A DNA stretch of 64,000 nt from Massilia violaceinigra (GTDB taxonomy: Bacteria > Pseudomonadota > Gammaproteobacteria > Burkholderiales > Burkholderiaceae_D): assembly GCF_002752675.1 (NCBI RefSeq), contig NZ_CP024608.1, positions 3,658,001-3,722,000 on the forward strand, read 5' to 3'. Below, in pieces: positions 51,401 through 57,563 of the stretch. A program made the position numbers and the translations under genes. Within the stretch, counting starts at the first letter, position 1, and the number at the start of each line of letters is the position of its first letter. Below the pieces are notes generated by a model. The model had not been told where the DNA came from. It was given only the letters and a program-made list of their open reading frames with translations, and did not search any database.

Positions 51401-52995
51401 TTTCGGTGAGCGCCGCCTCGCTCAGCGGCAGCGGCACGATTGCCAGCTCCAGCGGCGCGGTGACCGGTGTGCCGGCGGCCGTGCCCACCATCGACGCCTG
51501 CATCGCCACGCCCACTCTGGCTGGCTGCGGCCCGGTGCTGGCCGACGCGGTGAGCGCCTGTACCGCCGATCCGGCGCTGCGCTACTGCGCGGCCGTGCTG
51601 CCTAGCATTGACACCTGTACCGCCAATCCCGCCACGCCGGGCTGCAGCGTGGTGCTGCCGTCGCTCAGCGCCTGTATCGCCAAGCCCACCACGACCGGTT
51701 GCAGCGCAGTGCTGCCGAGCCTGGCCGTGTGCACCAGCGCGCCATCGACCCCGGGCTGCAGCGTGGTGCTGCCGACCCTGGCCCAGTGCGTCGTCAATCC
51801 TGCCCAGCCCGGCTGCGCGCAGGTGCTGCCCAGCCTGAACACCTGTATCGCCGCGCCGGCCACCAATGGCTGCACTGCGGTGTTGCCGACCCTCAGCGCC
51901 TGCCTGGCGACGCCATCGCGCGCCGGTTGCGTGGCGGTGCTCCCGACCCTGGCCGCCTGCGTGGCCAGCCCGACCCAGGCCGGCTGCAGCGTGGTGCTGC
52001 CGTCGCTGGCGGCCTGCAGCGCCAGTCCCGGCTTGCCCGGCTGCTCGGTGGTGCTGCCGAGCGTGGCACAGTGCGTGGCCGCGCCGACCCAGGCTGGCTG
52101 CGCGGTGGTGCTGCCGACCCTGACCCAGTGCATTTCCGCCACCAGCCTGCCCGGTTGCAGCGTGGTGCTGCCGTCGCTATCGCGCTGCGTGGCCAATCCG
52201 GCCACCCCGGGCTGCGCGGTGGTGCTGCCATCGCTGAGCCAGTGCGTGGCCAATCCGGGCGCCAGCGGCTGCACGGTGGTGCTGCCGACCCTGGCGCAGT
52301 GCGCGGCGAATGCGGCCGTGCCGGGTTGTAACGTGGTACTGCCGACCCTGAACCAGTGCGTCGGCAACGTCGGCCTGCCGGGTTGCGGCGCGGTGCTGCC
52401 GAGCTTGCAGAATTGCGTGGCCAATCCGGGCACGCCGGGTTGTTCGGCGGTGTTGCCGACCCTGGCGCAGTGCAGCGTGACGCCATCGCTGGCGGCCTGC
52501 AACGTGGTCTTGCCGACCGTGGCGCAGTGCACGGCCGCGCCTGGCCTGGCCGGGTGCGTGGCGGTCTTGCCGCCGATTGCGCAGTGCGTCGCCACGCCAT
52601 CGGCGCCGGGCTGCGCGGTCGTGCTGCCGGGCCTGAGCCAGTGCGTGGCCACCCCAAGCGCCGCCGGTTGCAGCGTGGTGCTGCCGACCGTGGCCCAGTG
52701 CGTGGGCAGTCCCGGCCTGCAAGGCTGCAGCGTGGTGCTGCCGCCGATCAATAGCTGCGTGGCCAATCCGGCGCTGGCGGGGTGCGCCGTGGTGGCGCCG
52801 CCGCAGCAGCTCGCCGACGGCGTGGTCAAGGAAGTCATCGTCAACACGGTCAACGCCATCAACAGCGTGACGCCATCCGGCGACAGCACGGCGCCGGAAA
52901 AAGTGGCTGCCAAGGAAGACGGCGCGCAAACCGCCGATACGAGCAACATTAAAGGAGACGCCAGTGAACTGCGCAAAAAGACGTACTGCAACTAA
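48430..52995 (+). CDS. TpsA exoprotein with Cys-pair repeat tail
   Basis: 1521 residues from ATG 48430, with AAAGG 7 nt upstream; a GTG at 48421 is a less likely start. Signal peptide to about 33. The two-partner secretion domain (about 35-290) carries the NPNG motif in VFLINPNGILFGRDARIDVGG (shown only as NPNGILFG) and the typical GMTASTLNLSNADFLAG. GARGTWLLDPYDVTI (about 392) starts the beta-helical shaft, which runs to about 1015. Residues 1024-1452 consist of 23 units of C-x8-C with a 19-residue period. The tail is charged (KVAAKEDGAQTADTS). Exported by the TpsB above; likely an adhesin or surface fibre. The FecR gene overlaps its 3' end. Confidence 0.93.
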   Translation: MTIQNHFPRLLKRLCLPLLLAFGGAPASHAAPGSPQVVAGQATFGQQGNVFSITNTPNTIINWQSFSVGAGDITRFIQQDANSAVLNRITGQDPSRILGALQSNGQVFLINPNGILFGRDARIDVGGMTASTLNLSNADFLAGKRNFNGTPAAGAIVNQGAITTPGGGKVFLIAPNVENSGIITSPQGDVVLAAGHSVQLVDSGNPDLHVVVSAPASAALNLGQVIAQGGKIGIYGALVKQRGLVSANSAQVGANGKIVFKASADALLEAGSVTSATGAGKGGEISVQGERVGMTGDARIDASGAAGGGTVLVGGGYQGGNTLVRNARQTVMGKAASIRADATGSGDGGTVVLWSDGATRAFGSISAAGGKGGLVETSGYYLDVNGIRVKTGARGTWLLDPYDVTIGANGSTDLLDTVDEFVDTPANTMTLIDSSKLDGAGGADNIVIQARHDVLINGAITRPGGTTGSLTVDAGNNISVDAGITTSGGALTLNANVAPYASGTGTVSINGALNTGGGNLSFSGHTIRLGNSASAPVNSGSGYMAFVANDTFQLFSIAPLQGGGNIDIVADNVQLMGGMIGPAQSQRPIVSIAPYTSSRDIVVATGGPTASLMRLSPFDLNPIHAQELIIGSSAHAGKILVAAPLGGQATPAEMTVLRLRTQGNIEVNAPIALAAGGGTKLALERAGVTAGLINTGSTGTLSADHVVLMSDNINIGANITGSAGGQVVLSPGNPNTNIHLGNNALDATGRLGLNTSELTKIFANQLSIGGELAQTGAVDINGELNLANLTPASKLKIDAGNGAINLLNSLITPGALLLTGASVGNSTTAPARAGAIAILTRQQTGSASTPFYTQTAFLTATNIAETGNGPINISNTGTLDLGSVVQSGGNNTGAITIANKGGMTVLKDQPGTTSPVIVSSLGGPINLSTQSPLTINGSVASSGGAIGLQAGNGGVLTIGTSGSVASGAGNISMVAGSIVNDGSVSATTGNISVSAASLSGSGTIASSSGAVTGVPAAVPTIDACIATPTLAGCGPVLADAVSACTADPALRYCAAVLPSIDTCTANPATPGCSVVLPSLSACIAKPTTTGCSAVLPSLAVCTSAPSTPGCSVVLPTLAQCVVNPAQPGCAQVLPSLNTCIAAPATNGCTAVLPTLSACLATPSRAGCVAVLPTLAACVASPTQAGCSVVLPSLAACSASPGLPGCSVVLPSVAQCVAAPTQAGCAVVLPTLTQCISATSLPGCSVVLPSLSRCVANPATPGCAVVLPSLSQCVANPGASGCTVVLPTLAQCAANAAVPGCNVVLPTLNQCVGNVGLPGCGAVLPSLQNCVANPGTPGCSAVLPTLAQCSVTPSLAACNVVLPTVAQCTAAPGLAGCVAVLPPIAQCVATPSAPGCAVVLPGLSQCVATPSAAGCSVVLPTVAQCVGSPGLQGCSVVLPPINSCVANPALAGCAVVAPPQQLADGVVKEVIVNTVNAINSVTPSGDSTAPEKVAAKEDGAQTADTSNIKGDASELRKKTYCN
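51499..52785 (+). repeat. 23 x 57-bp coding repeats (19-residue Cys-pair units)
   Basis: Unit consensus at protein level: C-V-A-N-P-x-x-P-G-C-x-V-V-L-P-x-L-x-Q. Twenty-three C-x8-C units give 46 Cys; the first interval has one extra residue, all later ones are exact. Units differ from each other at DNA level but share GTGGTGCTGCCG-type cores, so it is a degenerate tandem array. Confidence 0.92.
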
Positions 52996-53713
52996 GGCGC
53001 TCGCGGGTCTCCTGCTGGCCGGGTCCTTCGGGCTGGCGTGGGGGGCGCAGGTGGCCGGTACCATCGTCAACCTGAGCGGTCCGCTGATGGTCAAGAAGGC
53101 CGATGGCAGCGTCAAGGTGCTGGCCTTGAAGTCGGAAGTGGAGCAGGGCGATACCCTGGTGTCGGAAAAGAACACCTATGCCCAGATCCGCTTCATCGAC
53201 AACAGCGAAATCACCTTGCAGCCGGGGACCACGTTCAAGGTGGAGGCGTTCGCCTACGAGGCCGGCAAGCCGGACGCCGACAGCGCCAGCTTCAGCCTGA
53301 TCAAGGGCGGGCTGCGCTCGCTGACCGGCTTGCTGGGCAAGCGTAACAAGGAAAAGTTTTCGCTCAAGACGCCGAGCGCCACCATCGGCATTCGCGGCAC
53401 CACCTTTATCGCGCAATATGTGCCGATGGGGGCCGGGTCAACCGGGCTGGCGCGGCCGGGATCGCTGCAGCCCGGCTTGTATGTGTCGGTGATCGATGGG
53501 ATGATTTCGATGTCGAATGCCGGCGGCAGCATGAATTTTTCGGCCGGACAGTTCGGCTACACCCCGAATACGCTCAAGCCGCCGGTCATGGTGCCGGTCA
53601 ATCCGGGCATCAGGTTCACCCCGCCGCCGATGTTCAGCATGCAGACGGGGCCGGGTGCGCAAAATACCAGCGCGTCGGGCAAGGCGGCAGCGGTCGACTG
53701 CGAAGTGAGGTAG
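52964..53713 (+). CDS. Exported FecR-domain protein
   Basis: 249 residues from GTG 52964, with a strong AAAGGAGA site at 52951-52958 inside the end of tpsA; the genes overlap by 32 nt, so translation is coupled. Signal peptide MNCAKRRTATKALAGLLLAG to about 27. FecR domain at about 30-150: VKVLALKSEVEQGDTLVSEKN, EITLQPGTTFKVEAF and KTPSATIGIRGTTF (each a known hallmark of this domain). The C-terminus is low-complexity. There is no sigma factor/TonB receptor beside it, so it is not a classical iron regulator. FecR proteins next to CHASE2 cyclases or large exoproteins are a recurring pairing; its role here may be envelope assembly or sensing. Confidence 0.9.
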   Translation: MNCAKRRTATKALAGLLLAGSFGLAWGAQVAGTIVNLSGPLMVKKADGSVKVLALKSEVEQGDTLVSEKNTYAQIRFIDNSEITLQPGTTFKVEAFAYEAGKPDADSASFSLIKGGLRSLTGLLGKRNKEKFSLKTPSATIGIRGTTFIAQYVPMGAGSTGLARPGSLQPGLYVSVIDGMISMSNAGGSMNFSAGQFGYTPNTLKPPVMVPVNPGIRFTPPPMFSMQTGPGAQNTSASGKAAAVDCEVR

Positions 53714-53724
53714 CAGGCTGCGGC

Positions 53725-54648
53725 TTATTGCTTGTTCTGCGCGGCGCCGGCTTGCTGGCTGCGCAGGCGCTCCAGGTTATAGGCGCGCGCGGCCGGCATT
53801 TCCTGTTCCGAGTACAGCCCGCGCAGCAGGGCTTCCATGTCGGCGCCCGGCTGCGCGGCGGCGAGGAAGGTCCGGCTGCGCTGCTCCCAGTCGGACTGCA
53901 CCAGTTCCGTGTCGTGCAGCTGCTGCGCGCGGTCCGTTCCGAGCACCTGTGTGCGCAGGGCGGCGACCCGCACCTCGGGCGCGCCCGCCTTGCGCAGCGC
54001 GGCAACGTCGTCGCGCAAGCGGTCGAGCGCAGGATCGGCGGCCACGCCGCGTTCCTGCGTGTGCGCGGTGCGCGGCGCGCCCGGGCGCGTGGCCGCCAGG
54101 TCGGCGCGTATCTGTTTTTCTTCTTCCCGATACAGCGACCCGGCAAGCTGCTCGCCGAAGTGCGCCACGCGCAGGGCATGCAGCTGGTTTAGCGCCAGCT
54201 CGGGCGTGAGGGCGGCGTCGGCGCGCTGGCGCTCGCTTAGTTCCGTTTCCGCGTCGCGGTAGGCGACGTAGGTGCGCAGCAGCCGCGCAAGCTGCTGCGC
54301 TGCCTGCGCCGGCAGTCCTGCTGTCATGTGCTGCTCGATCTGGTCCACTTCCACCCGCCCAGGATGGTGCGGCAGCCCCGCCAGCAAGACGTCGAGCAGG
54401 GTACTGGTGCGTTCGTTGATGGCCAGGCTGCCATCGGCCGCAAGCGGGAACGATGGCGGATTGGCGCGCTGTTCCGGCACGGCGCCGAACACCGGGCTGG
54501 CCTCGGCCAGGACGGTGAAGCTGCGCTCGACCGCCTGGTCGGTGCGCTCGCGCGCCGCGGCGGGCGGTTCGATGTCGGGCTCGCGGTACAGCATCAATCC
54601 GGCGGCCAGCAGGGCTGCGGTGCAGGCAAGCGGGCCCTTGATGCTCAT
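53725..54648 (-). CDS. Lipase-specific foldase (lipase chaperone)
   Basis: 307 residues from ATG 54648. N-terminal membrane anchor (PLACTAALLAAGLMLY), variable segment, then the helical foldase domain: FPLAADGSLAINERTSTLLD aligns with the family box that usually reads RxxFDYxLSA, here RTSTLLDVLLAGL, so the Phe-Asp-Tyr core is not conserved. The long helices with ARLLRTYVAYRDAE and HALRVAHFGEQLAGSLYREEE match the Lif family. Its start overlaps the isomerase stop (ATGA), so both are translated together. Inner-membrane periplasmic chaperone for the lipase of the same operon (inferred). Confidence 0.78.
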   Translation of the reverse strand: MSIKGPLACTAALLAAGLMLYREPDIEPPAAARERTDQAVERSFTVLAEASPVFGAVPEQRANPPSFPLAADGSLAINERTSTLLDVLLAGLPHHPGRVEVDQIEQHMTAGLPAQAAQQLARLLRTYVAYRDAETELSERQRADAALTPELALNQLHALRVAHFGEQLAGSLYREEEKQIRADLAATRPGAPRTAHTQERGVAADPALDRLRDDVAALRKAGAPEVRVAALRTQVLGTDRAQQLHDTELVQSDWEQRSRTFLAAAQPGADMEALLRGLYSEQEMPAARAYNLERLRSQQAGAAQNKQ

Positions 54649-55535
54649 TGCGCAGCTTCCTTTTGCGGCGCGCGTTCGGCAGTCAGACGGATGTCGGCGC
54701 GCGTCTTGAGTGCCTCGATCCGCTGGCCGAGGCGTTCCTGCATGATCTGCATGCGCAGGCCGGCACGCAACTCGTCGAGCGGCGGCTTGGGCAGTTCCTT
54801 GGTGGCGATCAGTTGCACGATCTGCCAACCGCCTTGCGGCAATGCCCGCTCGATGGCCTGGCCGTTCGCCATGCCGGCTATCTGCGGCGCCAGATCGGTG
54901 TCCATTTGGGATGCCAGCACCCAGGCCGGCGCAGCCGGCCGCGCATTGTTCGACCAGCGCCTGGCGACCTGCGCAAAGCGCTTGCCTTGCCGCAGTGCCG
55001 CCAGCGCGGCGTGCGCTGCCGCTGGCGTGGCCACATCGACGCTGGCGATCTGAAACTGGCGCTCCGCCGGTACGCCCTGGTAGCGCTGCGCAATGTCCTC
55101 GTCCGTGACGGGAATGGTGGACAGCATGTGGCGCACCAGGTCGCGCTGCAACAGGGTTTTGTAAGCGAGTTCCGCCTCCGCCACGATGTCCGCTGACTGA
55201 TGCAAGCCAAGTTTCACCGCTTCCTGCGCCATCAGTTCCAGGGTCACCAGTTCGCCCAGCACCGCCTTGCGGTCGAGCGCCGCGCGGGCGCTGGCGCGCT
55301 CCTGGCGGTCCTGCGCGTTTTCCTCATCGAAGGGGTTGGGACGGCCGGCGTTGGCATCCATGAGCGCGTCGAGCAAGGCCTTGCGTACGGGCTGGTCGCC
55401 GACCTGCGCGACCGTTTCCTGTGCCGGCGGCGCGGCCGGGGTAGCGGCCGGTGTAGCGGCATATGCACCCGGCAACGCCAGCAGCAGGACCAGACAGTGG
55501 CGGCCCACGCTGGCCGAGGTGAAATGAAAATCCAT
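54645..55535 (-). CDS. Periplasmic SurA/PpiC-type peptidyl-prolyl isomerase
   Basis: 296 residues. Signal peptide to about 26 (LLLALPGAYA). N-terminal chaperone-like helices (about 40-150, LDRKAVLGELVTLELMAQEAV), then a parvulin-type domain (about 155-245: FQIASVDVATPAAAHAALAALRQG, ARRWSNNA, GQAIERALPQGGWQIVQLI). Parvulin catalytic His residues are not obvious, so the chaperone function may dominate. It lies between the lipase gene (26 nt) and the foldase gene (overlap). Confidence 0.83.
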   Translation of the reverse strand: MDFHFTSASVGRHCLVLLLALPGAYAATPAATPAAPPAQETVAQVGDQPVRKALLDALMDANAGRPNPFDEENAQDRQERASARAALDRKAVLGELVTLELMAQEAVKLGLHQSADIVAEAELAYKTLLQRDLVRHMLSTIPVTDEDIAQRYQGVPAERQFQIASVDVATPAAAHAALAALRQGKRFAQVARRWSNNARPAAPAWVLASQMDTDLAPQIAGMANGQAIERALPQGGWQIVQLIATKELPKPPLDELRAGLRMQIMQERLGQRIEALKTRADIRLTAERAPQKEAAQ

Positions 55536-55562
55536 GGCTGATCCTTGTGCTGGTCGATCGTG

Positions 55563-56207
55563 TTACGGCAGTTGCGCGCGAACCTGGTTGTACACGCTGG
55601 CGTCGGTCAACATCGAAATATGGCCGACACTGGCCGTCTGCACGCTCACGCCGCACTGTGCATTGCGGGCCGGCAGGATGACGCCGTCGTTGGCGGACCA
55701 CAGCGAGCGGTCGCAACCGGCGCCGGCGAGCTGGGTGATGAACGACGAGCCAGGCCGCATGTCGTAGCAGGCGGGGGAATAGCAACCGTAGGCGCTGGTG
55801 GTGCCCTTGTGCGGCGTGCCCAGGGTGATGAAGCGGCGCATGCCGGCCGCTCCGCCCAGCTTGGCGCGCTGCCAGCGCACCACCAGGCCGCCGTTCGAGT
55901 GCGCGATCACGCTCACAGGCTGGTTGCCGTTGTTGGCGCGTACGGAGTTGATGAAGCTGTTGAGCGAGGCGGCGCTGGTCCGGTCGCTGCTCATCATGGA
56001 GTTGTAGTTAAAACCGTACAGCTTGGAGCGCGGATAGCCGCTGGCGGCAAAGCGCGCGGCCATGGCGTCGAAGTTCGAGGACGAGCCGCTGTAGCCGTGC
56101 ACGAAAATCACCGGTTCCTGGGCCATGGCCGCACCGGACAGTACGACGCCTGCTGCGAATAAACCAAGTGCGAGCGCCGATGTGGCGGCTCGGAATGAAT
56201 GTCGCAT
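55563..56207 (-). CDS. Secreted triacylglycerol lipase/esterase
   Basis: 214 residues from ATG 56207, with ACGGAGAT before it. Signal peptide to about 29 (GVVLSGAAMA). Small alpha/beta hydrolase: oxyanion region EPVIFVHGYSGSSSNFDAM, nucleophile elbow AHSNGG, Asp in WSANDGVILP and His in VGHISML, in the right order for the triad. Two Cys pairs (YGCYSPACYD; GCD...QCG) suggest disulphides. The size resembles the small Bacillus/Streptomyces-type lipases rather than the 30-kDa Pseudomonas/Burkholderia ones that usually need a foldase. First gene of a lipase-isomerase-foldase operon, divergent from an AraC-type regulator. Confidence 0.9.
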   Translation of the reverse strand: MRHSFRAATSALALGLFAAGVVLSGAAMAQEPVIFVHGYSGSSSNFDAMAARFAASGYPRSKLYGFNYNSMMSSDRTSAASLNSFINSVRANNGNQPVSVIAHSNGGLVVRWQRAKLGGAAGMRRFITLGTPHKGTTSAYGCYSPACYDMRPGSSFITQLAGAGCDRSLWSANDGVILPARNAQCGVSVQTASVGHISMLTDASVYNQVRAQLP

Positions 56208-56316
56208 GTATATCTCCGTTTGTTGTGGATCAGTAAATGGGGCTTGTCGCGCTTGCGAAGACCAGTGCGCGCTTTCACCCGGGGATGAGCCTGGCTGACT
56301 TTGCGCTGTTCTTCCG

Positions 56317-56326
56317 ACAACGTTGT
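56317..56326. promoter_or_regulatory. Palindrome upstream of lipase gene
   Basis: ACAACGTTGT is a perfect 10-bp palindrome 110 nt upstream of the lipase start in the 336-nt divergent region (56208-56543), which holds no gene. It may be an operator for the lipase operon; weak evidence. Confidence 0.3.
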
Positions 56327-56427
56327 TGCTCACTATAAGCGGCGTGGTCAGACCACGCATACTCCGGGCAGGCCAATTCGCTCGCTTTGGCGGCCATGCG
56401 GCGCGGGTGTGGTACCGATGACAACAA

Positions 56428-56466
56428 ACCAAAAGAGTTGTTTTGGTAGCAATTCATTTGTAGTAT
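56428..56466 (+). promoter_or_regulatory. Promoter and overlapping inverted repeat of the AraC-type regulator
   Basis: -35 TTGTTT (56438-56443), 17-nt spacer, -10 TAGTAT (56461-56466). A perfect inverted repeat ACCAAAA (56428-56434)/TTTTGGT (56441-56447), loop GAGTTG, overlaps the -35. It is well placed for an autoregulatory or lipase-controlling operator. Confidence 0.55.
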
Positions 56467-56543
56467 CATGATGGCAAGGCGGCAGAGCGCCAAGGCGCGC
56501 CGCAGCCGTTTCCGCAGGCCAGAAAGACGAGGTTCCCATTACC

Positions 56544-57563
56544 GTGACGATATCCAGACCGACCGTGTCAGCAGCATGGGTGAAAGGGATCGTCGAGCTG
56601 ATCGGCGAGCTCGGTCTTGAGCCGCTGGCCCTGCTCGAGGAAGCCGGCATGCCGCTGGACGAACTCGACGACGCCGACGGCCGCTTCGACAGCGCCGCCG
56701 TCTCGGCCTTGTGGTCGCTGGCGGCGCAGCAGTCCGGCCACCCGCATCTGGGCGTGGCGCTCGGAGGCGCCGCCAAGCCGGCGTGCTTCGGCGTGGTGCT
56801 GCACGTGATGATGTCCAGTCCCGACCTGGGCACCGCGCTGCGCCGCATGGCGCAGTACGTCCCCATCATCAGCGGCGCCGCCCGCTTCATCCTGACGCAA
56901 GACAGCCAGGGCTGCGGCCTGACGCTCACGCTGGGCGACGGCGCGCCGGGCGACCGCCATGATTTCGCGTTGCTGATGATCGCCAACCTGTGCCGCTGGC
57001 TGACCGGGCGCGATCTGCGGCCGCAGTCGGTGGAACTGGCCCACGCGCGGCCGGCCAACCTGCTGCCCTACCTGGCGGCCTTCGGCTGTCCCTGCCATTT
57101 CGGCGCCAAGCGGTATCGCCTGAGTTTTTCGCCGGCCGACCTGGGATTGCCGCTCATGACCGGCAACCCACTGCTGACCGAACTGCACGAGCGCTTCGCC
57201 AACGAGCGCCTGGCGCGCCTGGGCGACGCGCGCACCACCCGGCGCGTGCGCGAACTGGTACTCGATTGCCTGGCGGACGGCGAACCGGCGCGCGGCGATG
57301 TCGCCCGGGCGCTGTGCATGAGCGAACGGACCTTGCAGCGCCGCCTGCAGGACGAGGGCACGTCGTACGTGCAGCTAGTGGACGCGGTGCGGCGCGAGCA
57401 GGCCGCGCATTATCTGGATCAGACCAGTTTGTGCTTCACCGAAATCAGCTACCGGCTCGGTTTCGCCAACCAGGGCACCTTGTTCCGGGCATGCAAACGC
57501 TGGTTCAACGTGTCGCCGGGGCGTTATCGCGAACGTCACCGGGCCGGGGTGGAGACCGGTTAA
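56544..57563 (+). CDS. AraC-family transcriptional regulator (OruR/ArgR-like N-domain)
   Basis: 339 residues from GTG 56544. The N-terminal ligand domain (about 15-200: GIVELIGELGLEPLALLEEAGMP, HLGVALGGAAKPACFGVVLHVMMSS) is of the arabinose-binding-like type found in OruR-style regulators. The C-terminal double helix-turn-helix is at about 240-335: ALCMSERTLQRRLQDEGTSY and FTEISYRLGFANQGTLFRACKRWF. Divergent from the lipase operon, which is its likely target. Its 3' end overlaps the convergent ATPase gene by 4 nt. Confidence 0.9.
   Translation: MTISRPTVSAAWVKGIVELIGELGLEPLALLEEAGMPLDELDDADGRFDSAAVSALWSLAAQQSGHPHLGVALGGAAKPACFGVVLHVMMSSPDLGTALRRMAQYVPIISGAARFILTQDSQGCGLTLTLGDGAPGDRHDFALLMIANLCRWLTGRDLRPQSVELAHARPANLLPYLAAFGCPCHFGAKRYRLSFSPADLGLPLMTGNPLLTELHERFANERLARLGDARTTRRVRELVLDCLADGEPARGDVARALCMSERTLQRRLQDEGTSYVQLVDAVRREQAAHYLDQTSLCFTEISYRLGFANQGTLFRACKRWFNVSPGRYRERHRAGVETG

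Noticed and set aside
51499..52785. Regular 57-bp spacing considered as a CRISPR array
   Set aside because: The units are contiguous coding repeats without spacers, diverged at DNA level and conserved at protein level; no cas genes.
51582..52991. Minus-strand frame of 469 codons with regular repeats
   Set aside because: Its periodicity is the reflection of the TpsA 57-bp repeats. The plus-strand reading has the signal peptide, TPS domain and in-phase continuation.
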